Assembly (NCBI RefSeq): GCF_008807415.1
Contig: NZ_CP043626.1
Location: 6,796,501-6,860,500 of the forward strand
From: Pseudomonas denitrificans (nom. rej.)
Lineage (GTDB): Bacteria > Pseudomonadota > Gammaproteobacteria > Pseudomonadales > Pseudomonadaceae
Direction of reading: 5' to 3'
DNA length: 64,000 nt
Shown here: one piece after another, positions 34,937-43,613 of the stretch
Position numbering within the stretch: position 1 is the stretch's first letter
Layout of the letters: every line of letters starts with the position of its first letter
Notes under the pieces: generated by a model
Databases searched by the model: none
Told to the model about the DNA's origin: nothing
The model's input: the letters and a program-made list of their open reading frames with translations, nothing else
Program-made: the position numbers and the translations under genes

Positions 34937-37093
34937 GTGGATCAAGAAGTCAGCGAAGTACCCCTAAGCCACGATCCGCGCGGTCTGCTGGATGACCCGC
35001 TGCTGGACAGCCTGCTGACGCTCTGTCAGCTGCACCAGAAGCCGGCCAGTCGCGCCATGCTCACCAGCGGCCTGCCGCTGCCCGGCCAGCGCCTGTCCGC
35101 CGAGCTGCTGCCCCGTGCGGCGGCTCGCGCCGGCCTGCAGGGGCGCCTGCTGCAGCGCAAGCTGGAGCAGATTCCCGCGCTGGCCATGCCCGCCATGCTG
35201 CTGCTGCGCGAAGGGCGCTGCGCGGTGCTGCTGGGTTGGGAAAACAACGGCGATGCGCGCCTGCTGCTGTCCGAGAGCGACGGCGGTGAAGTACGCGTCA
35301 CCCGCGAGCTGCTCAGCGAGGACTACGCCGGCCAGGCCTTCTTCGCCCAGCCGCAGCACAAGTTCGACCTGCAGCACGGCGAGCTGATCCCGCGCGCCAA
35401 GAGCTGGTTCCGCGACACCCTCAAGCGCTCGCGCTGGCTCTACGTCGACGCCGTGGCCGCGAGCCTGCTGATCAACCTGATCGCCCTGGCCGCGCCGCTG
35501 TTCGTCATGAACGTCTACGACCGCGTGGTGCCCAACCAGGCCGCCGCCACCCTCTGGGTGCTGGCCATCGGCATCAGCGGCGCCTACCTGTTCGACCTGC
35601 TGCTCAAGACCATGCGCGGCCTGTGCCTGGACCTGGCCGGCAAGAAGACCGACCTGATCATCTCGGCGACGCTGTTCGAGCGCATCGTCGGCATGAGCAT
35701 GAAGTACCGCCCGGCACGGGTCGGCTCGTTCGCCCAGAACATCCACGAATTCCAGACGCTGCGCGACTTCCTCAACTCGCTCACGCTCACCACCCTGATC
35801 GACATGCCGTTCACCCTGCTGATCCTGCTGGTGATCGGCATCATCGGCGGGCCGCTGGTGTTCGTCCCGCTGATCGCCTTCCCGCTGGCCGCAGGTCTTG
35901 GCTGGCTGCTGCAGAAGCCGCTGGTGGAGACCATGAACCGCACCATGGCGCTGGCCGCCGAACGCCAGTCGAGCCTGATCGAGACCCTCGCCAGCCTCGA
36001 CGCGGTGAAGGTCAACAACGCCGAAAGCGAGCGCCAGTACCTCTGGGAGCAGACCATCGGCACCCTCAGCCGCCTGGAGCTGCGGGTCAAGCTGCTGTCG
36101 ACCCTGGCGATGAACATCACCGTGCTGATCCAGGCGCTGGCCGGGGTCATCATGATCATCGGCGGCGTCTACCTGATCATCGCCGGCGACCTGTCCATGG
36201 GCGGCCTGATCGCCTGCTATATGCTCAACGGCCGCGCCCTCGGCCCGCTGACCCAGCTCTCCGGGCTGATCCAGCGCTACCAGCAGGCGCGCCTGTCCAT
36301 GGCCACCACCAACCAGATGATGGAGCTGCCGCAGGAGCGCAACGCTGACGAACGTCCGCTGACCCGCTCGCAACTGCGCGGCGGCATCGAGATGCGCGGC
36401 CTCGACTTCGCCTACCCGAACCAGCAGGTGGCGGCGCTGCATGGCATCAACCTGCAGATCCGCGCCGGCGAGAAGATCGGCATCATCGGCCGCAGCGGCT
36501 CGGGCAAGAGTTCACTGGCCAAGCTGATTGTCGGTCTGCACCAGCCCGAGAACGGCAATCTGCTGGTGGACGGCGCCGACGTGCGCCAGCTGGACATCAG
36601 CGAGCTGCGCCACAACATCGGCTACGTGCCTCAGGACATCAGCCTGTTCAGTGGCACCCTGCGCGACAACCTGGTCAGCGGCGCGCGCTACATCGATGAC
36701 GAGCGCGTGCTGGAAGTAGCCGAGCTGACCGGCGTGAACGAGTTCGTCCGCCTGCACCCGCAGGGCTACGAACTGCAGGTCGGCGAGCGCGGGCACAATC
36801 TTTCCGGCGGCCAGCGGCAGAACGTCGCCCTGGCCCGCGCGCTGCTGCTCGACCCGCCGATCCTGCTGCTGGACGAACCCACCAGCGCCATGGACAACGC
36901 CGGCGAAGAACGCCTGAAACAGCGCCTGCAAGCGATCATGGGCGAGAAGACACTGCTGCTGGTCACCCACCGCGCCTCCATGCTCAGCCTGGTGGACCGC
37001 CTGGTGATCATCGACAAGGGCCGCATCATCGCCGACGGTCCGAAGGACGTGGTCATGGATGCACTGAAGAAGGGGCAGATCAGTGTCGCTTAA
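34937..37093 (+). CDS. lapB: LapB type I secretion ABC transporter
   Basis: The 718-aa membrane ATPase starts at GTG. Residues ~1-135 are a C39-like domain without the catalytic Cys-His pair, as in exporters that do not cut their substrate. Membrane segments lie at ~170-430 (for example VAASLLINLIALAAPLFVMN). The nucleotide-binding domain includes GRSGSGKSS (~517-525), LSGGQRQNVALARA (~622) and ILLLDEPTSAMD (~641). It energises LapA export across both membranes with LapC and LapE. Its 3' end overlaps lapC by 11 bases. Confidence 0.93.
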   Translation: MDQEVSEVPLSHDPRGLLDDPLLDSLLTLCQLHQKPASRAMLTSGLPLPGQRLSAELLPRAAARAGLQGRLLQRKLEQIPALAMPAMLLLREGRCAVLLGWENNGDARLLLSESDGGEVRVTRELLSEDYAGQAFFAQPQHKFDLQHGELIPRAKSWFRDTLKRSRWLYVDAVAASLLINLIALAAPLFVMNVYDRVVPNQAAATLWVLAIGISGAYLFDLLLKTMRGLCLDLAGKKTDLIISATLFERIVGMSMKYRPARVGSFAQNIHEFQTLRDFLNSLTLTTLIDMPFTLLILLVIGIIGGPLVFVPLIAFPLAAGLGWLLQKPLVETMNRTMALAAERQSSLIETLASLDAVKVNNAESERQYLWEQTIGTLSRLELRVKLLSTLAMNITVLIQALAGVIMIIGGVYLIIAGDLSMGGLIACYMLNGRALGPLTQLSGLIQRYQQARLSMATTNQMMELPQERNADERPLTRSQLRGGIEMRGLDFAYPNQQVAALHGINLQIRAGEKIGIIGRSGSGKSSLAKLIVGLHQPENGNLLVDGADVRQLDISELRHNIGYVPQDISLFSGTLRDNLVSGARYIDDERVLEVAELTGVNEFVRLHPQGYELQVGERGHNLSGGQRQNVALARALLLDPPILLLDEPTSAMDNAGEERLKQRLQAIMGEKTLLLVTHRASMLSLVDRLVIIDKGRIIADGPKDVVMDALKKGQISVA

Positions 37094-38453
37094 TCCTCTG
37101 GGCAGTATCCGCCACTCTGTCCGTGGCTATTTCAAGGGCGGCGACAACCTCTCCGGCCAGCCGCTTCCGGAGGTCAGCAAGGCGCTGATCGAGGACGCGC
37201 CGCGGGTGGTGCGCCTGACCATCTGGATTCTCATCGGCTTCGTGGCCTTCCTGCTGCTCTGGGCGCACTTCGCGCAGATCGACGAAGTCACCCGTGGCGA
37301 GGGCAAGGCGATTCCCTCGTCAAAGGTGCAGAAGATCCAGAACCTGGAAGGCGGCATCGTCTCGCAGATCTTCGTCCACGAAGGGCAGGTGGTGCAGGCC
37401 GGCGAGCAGCTGATGCGCCTGGACCCGACGCGCTTCCAGTCCAACGTCGGCGAGACCGAGGCCGACCGCCTGGCGATGTTCCTGCGCGTGGAGCGCCTGT
37501 CCGCCGAGGTCGAGGACCGCGCTCTGAACATCCCCGACGACGTGCGCGCCAAGGCTCCGGGCCAGGCCAGCAGCGAAGAAGCGCTGTTCCACAGCCGCCA
37601 GCAACAGCTCAAGGACGAAACCGACGGCCTGCAGCAGCAACTGGTGCAGAAGCAGCAGGAACTGCGCGAGTTCATCTCCAAGCAGGCGCAGTACCGTAAC
37701 GGCCTGAACCTGCTGCGCCAGGAGATATCCATGTCCGAGCCGCTGGTGGCCCAGGGCGCGATGTCCCAGGTGGAACTGCTGCGCCTGAAGCGCGGTGAAG
37801 TGGAGAACCGTGGCCAGCTCGACGCCACCACCCTGGCGATCCCGCGTGCCGAAGCGGCGGTGAAGGAAGTCGAGCGCAAGGTCGCCGAGACCCAGTCGCG
37901 CTTCCGCAGCGACGCGCTGAAGGAACTCAACGAAGCCCGCACCGAACTGAGCAAGGCCACCGCCACCGGCAAGGCGCTGGAAGACCGCGTCAGCCGCACC
38001 CTGGTCACTTCGCCGGTGCGCGGCATCGTCAAGCAGCTGCTGGTGAACACCATCGGCGGCGTGATCCAGCCGGGCAGCGACCTGATCGAGATCGTCCCGC
38101 TGGACGACACCCTGCTGGTGGAAGCGCGCATCCGTCCGCAGGACATCGCCTTCCTGCGTCCCGGCCAGCACGCCATGGTCAAGTTCACCGCCTACGACTA
38201 CACCATCTACGGCGGCCTGCAGGCGGACCTGGAGCAGATCGGCGCCGACACCGTCACCGACGACGACGGCAACAGCTTCTACCTGATCAAGCTGCGCACC
38301 CGCAAAAGCCACCTGGGCACGGACGACAAGCCGCTGCTGATCATCCCCGGCATGATCGCCACCGTGGACATCATGACCGGCAAGAAGAGCATCCTCAGCT
38401 ACCTGCTCAAGCCCATCCTGCGGGCCAAGGCGGAGGCGCTGCGCGAGCGTTGA
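37083..38453 (+). CDS. lapC: LapC HlyD-family periplasmic adaptor
   Basis: The 456-aa membrane-fusion protein bridges LapB and LapE. A cytoplasmic N-terminal tail (~1-40) precedes a single membrane helix, LTIWILIGFVAFLLLWAHF. It is followed by a lipoyl/barrel-sandwich half (from KIQNLEGGIV), a long coiled coil rich in Glu/Gln/Lys (~140-300), the second lipoyl half (VRGIVKQLLVNTIGGV) and a β-barrel C-terminus. It overlaps lapB, consistent with translational coupling, and is followed by a strong terminator. Confidence 0.93.
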   Translation: MSLNPLGSIRHSVRGYFKGGDNLSGQPLPEVSKALIEDAPRVVRLTIWILIGFVAFLLLWAHFAQIDEVTRGEGKAIPSSKVQKIQNLEGGIVSQIFVHEGQVVQAGEQLMRLDPTRFQSNVGETEADRLAMFLRVERLSAEVEDRALNIPDDVRAKAPGQASSEEALFHSRQQQLKDETDGLQQQLVQKQQELREFISKQAQYRNGLNLLRQEISMSEPLVAQGAMSQVELLRLKRGEVENRGQLDATTLAIPRAEAAVKEVERKVAETQSRFRSDALKELNEARTELSKATATGKALEDRVSRTLVTSPVRGIVKQLLVNTIGGVIQPGSDLIEIVPLDDTLLVEARIRPQDIAFLRPGQHAMVKFTAYDYTIYGGLQADLEQIGADTVTDDDGNSFYLIKLRTRKSHLGTDDKPLLIIPGMIATVDIMTGKKSILSYLLKPILRAKAEALRER

Positions 38454-38476
38454 TTGCCGCGCGGGACCAAACGAAA

Positions 38477-38508
38477 CGGGCCACCCAAGGGTGGCCCGTC
38501 TTGTTTTT
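38477..38508 (+). terminator. Rho-independent terminator of lapEBC
   Basis: CGGGCCACCC (38477-38486), two-base loop AA, GGGTGGCCCG (38489-38498), then TCTTGTTTTT. It lies 24 bp after the lapC stop. Confidence 0.92.
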
Positions 38509-38796
38509 ACGCACCGTAGGAGCGGACCTTGTCCGCGAAATCCAACGCGGCGGAATCCGTTGCTTGCAGGATCGCAGGGCGGATAACGCGCCAGCGCTAT
38601 CCGCCGCGCGGGAATCGGCGGATAACCCGTTCCGGGTTATCCGCCCTACGCGTCTACCGCGGTCCCGGAGGACGCTTGCGTAGGATGGGTGGAGCTTGCG
38701 ATACCCATGCAGGTGCGCGGGGTCGATGGGTATCGCTGCGCTCCACGCCATCCTACGTTTTGGCTTGAACGTGGCCCATGGACCTATTCGGTTCCA
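38509..38796. repeat. Three palindromic repeats in tandem after lapC
   Basis: In order: GTAGGAGCGGACCTTGTCCGCGA (38516-38538); a 76-bp element GCAGGGCGGATAACGCGCC...GGGTTATCCGCCCTAC (38574-38649); and a 75-bp TAGGATGGGTGGAGC...GCTCCACGCCATCCTA palindrome (38681-38755). They fill most of the gap between convergent genes. No gene is seen. Confidence 0.8.
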
Positions 38797-39438
38797 TCAA
38801 TAAGCCACGGTAAACCGCTGCTGGTGATGGTTGGCTTGCTCGGCCTCGTCGATCATCGCCACCGCCAGGTCCGGCAGGGAGATGCGGCTCTCGCCATTGC
38901 CGTCGAACAGTACCTGGTCGCCGCCAATGCGGAAGCTGCCGCTGCGGGTCTCGCCGTCGAGCAGCATGGCCGGGCTGAGGAAGGCCCAATCCAGCTCCTT
39001 CTCGCCACGCAATTGATCCAGTGCGTCGGCGGCGCCGAGTGCGCCCTGCTTCCACTGCTCGGGGAATTCCGGGCTGTCCACCAGACGCTGGCCGGGAGCG
39101 ATCTCCAGGCTGCCAGCGCCGCCGAGCACCAGCAGGCGTTTCACGCCGGAAGCCTTCACCCCGTCGAGGATGGCGCGGCTGCCGCTGGCGTGGGCCTCGC
39201 GGATATCCGGGTTGCCCCAGCCGGCGTTGAACGCGCTGATCACGACGTCCTGGCCAGCCACGGCACGGGCGACCTGGGCCGCGTCGAAGACGTCGGCCTG
39301 GATCACCTTGAGGTGGTCGCGCGCCGGCAGTTTCGCCGGGTCGCGCACCAATGCGGTGACCTGGTGGCCTCGGCGCAGGGCCTCTTCGAGGAAGTAATGG
39401 CCGACGTGGCCGGTGGCGCCGATCAGGGCAATGTTCAT
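38797..39438 (-). CDS. NAD(P)-binding oxidoreductase (SDR-like, NmrA/YwnB type)
   Basis: The 213-aa protein starts MNIALIGATGHVGHYFLEEA, a clean Rossmann dinucleotide motif GATGHVG at residues 7-13; the longer frame upstream is rejected. Features include ALVRDPAKL, the end of β2, and VVISAFNAGWGNPD. No Tyr-x3-Lys catalytic pair of classical SDRs is evident, so it fits the atypical NAD(P)H-binding family (NAD_binding_10). Substrate is unknown. It is a single gene with an unclear ribosome-binding site (AAAGGTGATTCC). Confidence 0.85.
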   Translation of the reverse strand: MNIALIGATGHVGHYFLEEALRRGHQVTALVRDPAKLPARDHLKVIQADVFDAAQVARAVAGQDVVISAFNAGWGNPDIREAHASGSRAILDGVKASGVKRLLVLGGAGSLEIAPGQRLVDSPEFPEQWKQGALGAADALDQLRGEKELDWAFLSPAMLLDGETRSGSFRIGGDQVLFDGNGESRISLPDLAVAMIDEAEQANHHQQRFTVAY

Positions 39439-39568
39439 GGAATCACCTTTTCGTGGGAGGGAGTGCCGCGCCTGGCTGTGCAGGGTTGGCAGGTGATTCA
39501 TCTTCGGCCGGCGACCGCCGGCGATAAAGACCGGCTGACGCCATGCACTCATAAGCCCGGCTTCACAA

Positions 39569-40201
39569 TCAGTCCTTGCTGTCGTCGCTCATCAGGCTCA
39601 GCCCCCGCGCCACCGCCAGCGCGATGAACAGCGCGCCCATGATCGCTTCGCTGCCCGCCAGCAGGCGCGCCAGCGGGTTCACCGGGACGATGTCGCCGTA
39701 GCCGATGGTGGTCAGGGTGATCATGCTGAAGTAGATGAAGGCGTCCAGATGCAGTGCCCCATTGTTGGTCTGGAAGCTGCCCGGTCTGAGGTCCTCGATC
39801 AGGTTGTAGGCCAGGGCGAAAGACAGGGCGAAGTTCAGGTACAGGGCGCAGAGTCCGTAGAGCAACTCGCGGGTGACGGGGCGTTCCTGGGTGACGCGGC
39901 GGAACAGTGCGACGACCAGCAACTGAATGAAGATCAATTGCGGAATACCTCGCTGCAGTGTGGGGTGCACATGCCACGCGGCGGGGGCGAACAGCATGAA
40001 CAGGCTGAGCACACCCATCACGCTGATGAAGCTGAAAAGCATGCTATGGCTGCGGACGGTGTTCAGGCCAGCCAGCACCATCAGCAACAGGCTGCACAAT
40101 TCCAGCAGCGGGTTGGGCGATGGGAAAGCCAGGACGACCAGCAGCAGAAGGATGCTGTTGAGCAGAAGACGAAAGCGATAGCGCAGCAGGAATGAGTTCA
40201 A
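39569..40201 (-). CDS. Two-pore-type potassium channel family protein
   Basis: The inner-membrane protein has five or six hydrophobic segments, starting FRLLLNSILLLLVVLAFPSP, and near the C-terminus a pore helix with selectivity filter TTIGYGD in ITLTTIGYGDIVPVNP, flanked by two helices. This is the Ion_trans_2 (KcsA-like) pore, so monovalent-cation passage across the inner membrane is likely. I chose the TTG at 40199-40201 (210 aa). The in-frame ATG at 40318 would overlap the mmsB 3' end and add 39 poor-quality residues. It follows mmsB by 70 bp. Confidence 0.78.
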   Translation of the reverse strand: MNSFLLRYRFRLLLNSILLLLVVLAFPSPNPLLELCSLLLMVLAGLNTVRSHSMLFSFISVMGVLSLFMLFAPAAWHVHPTLQRGIPQLIFIQLLVVALFRRVTQERPVTRELLYGLCALYLNFALSFALAYNLIEDLRPGSFQTNNGALHLDAFIYFSMITLTTIGYGDIVPVNPLARLLAGSEAIMGALFIALAVARGLSLMSDDSKD

Positions 40202-40271
40202 GGCCGATGGCCCTCTGTCCTTCAGGGGAGGCCAGTCTCGGCCGGGACACACGAGCGCACCATGCCTGTAC

Positions 40272-41156
40272 CTAGGAATCGAACAGCTTCTGCACGACGG
40301 AAAAGTCCTGTTCTCCATGGCCCTGTTTCACCAGCAGCCGGTACATCGCCAGTGCCAGGCTGCCCATGGGCGTGCTGTTGCCACTGACCTGCGCGGTCTC
40401 CTGCGCCAGACCCAGGTCCTTGGTCATCAGCGCGGCCATGAAACCGCCGGTGTAGCCGCGCGAGGCGGGGGCGTTTTCCATCACGCCGGGCCACGGGTTG
40501 TACACCTCCAGCGCCCAGTTGCCGCCGGAGCTGCGCCGCATGATCTCCGACAGCACTACCGGGTCCAGGCCATTGGCAGCGCCCAGGGCGAGGGATTCGG
40601 CGGTACCGATCATCAGCACGGCGAGCAACTGGTTGTTGCATACCTTGGCCACTTGCCCGGCACCGTCGCCGCCGGCGTGGAAGATATTGCGGCCCATGGC
40701 TGAGAACACCGGGCGCGCGCGTTCGAGCACCTCGGCATCGCCGCCGACCATGAAGGTCAGGGTGCCGGCGATGGCGCCGCCAGTGCCGCCGGAGACGGGA
40801 GCGTCGAGCAGGGGGATATGCCTTTCGGCCGCCGCTTGATGCACCTTGCGCGCCGAGGCCGGGGCGATGGTGGAACACTCCAGCACCAGGGTGCCGGGGG
40901 CGATGTGCGCGAGCAGGCCTTCGTTGCCGAGGTAGAGCCCCTCGACGTGCTGGCTGGCCGGCAGCATGGTGACCACCACGTCGGCGCCGTCCACTGCGTC
41001 ATGGGCACTGCGGGCGGCACTGGCGCCCTGGGCGATCAGGCCGTCGATGGTGCTCTGCACCAGGTCGAACACGCGCAGCAGGTAGCCGGCCTTGATCAGG
41101 TTGGCGGCCATGGGGGCGCCCATGTGGCCGAGGCCGATGAAGGCGATGGTTTGCAT
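40272..41156 (-). CDS. mmsB: 3-hydroxyisobutyrate dehydrogenase
   Basis: The 294-aa cytoplasmic enzyme oxidises 3-hydroxyisobutyrate to methylmalonate semialdehyde with NAD. The N-terminal Rossmann fold has GLGHMG at 8-13, the family signature DAPVSGGTGGA sits near 120, and the catalytic-lysine region is GQVAKVCNNQ (~165-175). The start MQTIAFIG follows an AGGAGG site. It is the last enzyme of the valine cluster, separated from the hydrolase gene by a 174-bp gap with a 76-bp repeat. It could also act on related hydroxyacids such as L-serine, as reported for P. aeruginosa PA0743 (recalled). Confidence 0.9.
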   Translation of the reverse strand: MQTIAFIGLGHMGAPMAANLIKAGYLLRVFDLVQSTIDGLIAQGASAARSAHDAVDGADVVVTMLPASQHVEGLYLGNEGLLAHIAPGTLVLECSTIAPASARKVHQAAAERHIPLLDAPVSGGTGGAIAGTLTFMVGGDAEVLERARPVFSAMGRNIFHAGGDGAGQVAKVCNNQLLAVLMIGTAESLALGAANGLDPVVLSEIMRRSSGGNWALEVYNPWPGVMENAPASRGYTGGFMAALMTKDLGLAQETAQVSGNSTPMGSLALAMYRLLVKQGHGEQDFSVVQKLFDS

Positions 41157-41236
41157 GCTGGTTTCCTCCTGTTGGACCACAGAACACGCCAGCGCCAGCA
41201 GACCGCATTCCCAATCCGAGGCGGGTAGCGGTTCGC

Positions 41237-41312
41237 GTAGGGCGTATAACGCGCCAGCGTTATCCGCCGCTCGGTCGGCGGCGGATAACCTGTTCCAGGT
41301 TATGCGCCCTAC
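41237..41312. repeat. 76-bp GTAGGGCGTATAAC palindromic element
   Basis: Begins GTAGGGCGTATAACGCGCC, has internal arms TTATCCGCC and GGCGGATAA, and ends AGGTTATGCGCCCTAC. It is the same length as the copies at 18498, 38574 and 43408. It is intergenic, between mmsB and the hydrolase gene. Confidence 0.85.
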
Positions 41313-41330
41313 GCTGCTCAGGGAGGGCGG

Positions 41331-42434
41331 TTACAGGTCCGCCAGCGGATGCTCGCCCTCCCAGGTCGCGTCGAAGTGCGCATTCACCACAGCATCAGGT
41401 ATGGCAGCGATATCCGGCCAGTGCCAGTGCGGGGTGTTGTCCTTGTCGATCAGCCGGGCCCGCACGCCCTCCGGGAATTCCGGGTGGCGACAGCAGTTCA
41501 GGCTCATCGCGTACTCCATGCGGAACACCTCGGCAGTCGACAGATGGCGCGCGCGGCGGATCTGTTCCCAGACCAGATGGGCGGTCAGCGGGCAGCCCGA
41601 GGCGAGGGTCTTCGCCCCGCGGGCGATCAGCGCGTCCTCGTCGTTGACCAGCGCGGTCAGTGCGTTCCAGGCCTCGGCGATATTGGCGCTGTCGAGCACC
41701 GCATCCAGGCGTGCGCGGCGCGGCAGCAGCTGGGCTTCGGGCATCTCGCCACGGGCTTCGTGCTCCAGCGCCTGGAGCAGGCTGTGCAGCTGCACGTCAG
41801 CCTGTTCGCGCCAGTTCAGTTGCACCAGACCTTCGATCAGGTCGTCCTGCTGAGTGTCGAGCAGGAAGCGGTCGGCGAGGTCCAGGTCCAGCGCGTCGCG
41901 GGCGTTCATCTGCGTCGCGGTCAGCCCGAGGAACAGGCCAAGGCGGCCGGGCAGGCGGGCGAGGAACCAGCTGGCGCCGACATCCGGGTACAGGCCGATA
42001 TTCACTTCCGGCATGGCCAGGCGGCTGCTCGGAGTGACGATGCGCACGCCGGCGCCCTGCATCAGGCCCATGCCGCCGCCCATGACGTAGCCGTGGGCCC
42101 AGCAGATCAGCGGTTTGGAATAGGTGTGGATGAGGTAGTCCAGGCGGTACTCGTCGGCGAAGAAGCGGCGCGCCAGTTCCGGCACCTCGCCGGGCTTCTC
42201 ACGGCAGGCATCGACCAGCTTGCGCACGTCGCCGCCGGCGCAGAAGGCCTTGCCGCCGTTGCCACGCAGCACCACGCAGGCGATCTGCGCGTCGTCCTGC
42301 CAGACGCGCAGCTGGTGGTTCATCGCCTCGATCATCGGCAGGCTCAGGGCATTCAGGCTCTTCTCCGCGTCCAGCGTCACCACGCCGATGCGGAAGCCAT
42401 GCAGGCCGGGGCGTTCTTCGAACATCACATTCAT
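41331..42434 (-). CDS. 3-hydroxyisobutyryl-CoA hydrolase (enoyl-CoA hydratase family)
   Basis: The 367-aa crotonase-fold protein is longer than hydratases and fits HIBCH (EC 3.1.2.4), which frees 3-hydroxyisobutyrate from CoA in valine breakdown. Crotonase landmarks are present: oxyanion loops FCAGGDVRKLV and GYVMGGGMGLMQG, and the MPEVNIGLYPDVGASWFL stretch typical of the hydrolase branch (acidic catalytic residues in PEVxIGxxPD). The C-terminal ~120 residues, ending EFPEGVRARLIDKD, carry the HIBCH-type tail. It starts 10 bp after the hydratase gene stop, in one operon. Confidence 0.88.
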   Translation of the reverse strand: MNVMFEERPGLHGFRIGVVTLDAEKSLNALSLPMIEAMNHQLRVWQDDAQIACVVLRGNGGKAFCAGGDVRKLVDACREKPGEVPELARRFFADEYRLDYLIHTYSKPLICWAHGYVMGGGMGLMQGAGVRIVTPSSRLAMPEVNIGLYPDVGASWFLARLPGRLGLFLGLTATQMNARDALDLDLADRFLLDTQQDDLIEGLVQLNWREQADVQLHSLLQALEHEARGEMPEAQLLPRRARLDAVLDSANIAEAWNALTALVNDEDALIARGAKTLASGCPLTAHLVWEQIRRARHLSTAEVFRMEYAMSLNCCRHPEFPEGVRARLIDKDNTPHWHWPDIAAIPDAVVNAHFDATWEGEHPLADL

Positions 42435-42444
42435 GGTCAGGGCC

Positions 42445-43263
42445 TTATTGGTTGCGCCAGTGCGGGTCGCGTTTTTCCAGGAAGGCGTTCACGCCCTCGC
42501 GGGTGTCATCGGCGTCGAACAGGTCGACGAAGCGCTCGCGCTCCTCCGGCAGCCAGGTGGTCGGGCCGCGCTCGCGGGCGCCCTGGATCAGCGGCTTGAT
42601 GGTGCGCACCGCCACCGGGCTCTGCCGCGCGACCTTGGCGGCCAGCAGCAGGGCGGTGCCGCGGGCTTCGCCGGTATCGACGACCTGCTCGATGAGACCG
42701 ATGCGCAGCGCGGTGTCGGCATCGACACGCTCGCCGCAGAGGATCATGCGCTTGGCCCAGCCTTCGCCGACCAGCCACGGCAGCGCCTGGGTGCCGCCGG
42801 CGCAGGGCAGCAGGCCCACGGTGGCTTCGGGCAGGGCCATCTGCGCCTGGCGCTCGGCGATGCGGATGTCACAGGCCAGGGCACATTCCAGGCCGCCACC
42901 CATGGCGTAGCCGTTGATCGCGGCGATGGACACGCCACGGAAGTCGCGCAGCGTCTCGAAGGCTTCACCGAAGCGGCGGGCCATCTCGCGGGCGCGGGCC
43001 TTGTCGCCGTCGGCGAACATGTTCAGGTCGGCGCCGGCGGAGAAGAATTTCGGGCCCTGGCCGGTCACCACCAGGGCGTAGATATCGTCGTCGCGGTTCA
43101 GGTGCTCGACCACCTGACGCAGGCCGATCAGCGAGTCGCGGTCCCAGGTGTTGGCCGGCGGGTGGTTGATGGTGATCAGCGCGGTGTGCCCGTGTTTTTC
43201 CACGGTCAGCTTGTGGGTCAGGTCGAAGACTCCGGGCTTGTAGGGTTCGAGGGCGTTGCTCAT
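42445..43263 (-). CDS. Enoyl-CoA hydratase (possible DspI/PA0745 orthologue)
   Basis: The 272-aa crotonase-fold enzyme starts MSNALEPYKPGVFDLTHKLT, with AAGGAG six bases before this ATG rather than the in-frame ATG two codons earlier. Oxyanion-hole segments are FFSAGADLNMF and GYAMGGGLECALAC, and LPEATVGLLPCAGGT supplies one catalytic acidic residue. In the cluster it would hydrate methacrylyl-CoA to 3-hydroxyisobutyryl-CoA. The syntenic P. aeruginosa gene PA0745 is DspI, reported to be needed for the cis-2-decenoate dispersal signal; orthology is by position only. Confidence 0.87.
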   Translation of the reverse strand: MSNALEPYKPGVFDLTHKLTVEKHGHTALITINHPPANTWDRDSLIGLRQVVEHLNRDDDIYALVVTGQGPKFFSAGADLNMFADGDKARAREMARRFGEAFETLRDFRGVSIAAINGYAMGGGLECALACDIRIAERQAQMALPEATVGLLPCAGGTQALPWLVGEGWAKRMILCGERVDADTALRIGLIEQVVDTGEARGTALLLAAKVARQSPVAVRTIKPLIQGARERGPTTWLPEERERFVDLFDADDTREGVNAFLEKRDPHWRNQ

Positions 43264-43613
43264 GGGCATCTCCTTGTCGGTGTCGCCAGCGGGCGGGCGT
43301 ATGGGCATGGACTCTAGGCGTGCGCGGCAGGGCGAGTCCATGTCCGATCTGTTCGATTGCGTCCGCGTGGGCGGGCGGTTTTTCCAGTGATTCGTGTGGA
43401 TTGATTCGTAGGGCGGATAACGCGCCAGCGTTATCCGCCATCCCAGGTGCGGCGGATAACCTGTTCCAGGTTATGCGCCCTACGGTTCTGTTCGGTGCAG
43501 GATGACGCCTTGGCGTCAGCCGGTACGGACGGCTCCCTCTCCCTTCGGAGCGGGGCGCGCAGCCAGGGCTGGGGGAGAGGGGGCTGTCCGCACACTCCTG
43601 AGTGGGTCAGTGA
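43264..43613. repeat. 350-bp gap in the valine operon with a 76-bp palindrome and a degraded CCCTCTCCC repeat
   Basis: A 76-bp element lies at 43408-43483 (GTAGGGCGGATAACGCGCC...AGGTTATGCGCCCTAC). A degraded CCCTCTCCC/GGGGGAGAGGG pair lies at about 43535-43582. The remainder shows no gene. The gap interrupts the otherwise compact cluster and could carry an extra promoter for the hydratase gene. Confidence 0.75.

Noticed and set aside
1077..43590. CRISPR array among the many repeats
   Set aside because: Repeats are dispersed over tens of kilobases, are palindromic and of several families, and no regular spacer pattern or cas gene is seen.
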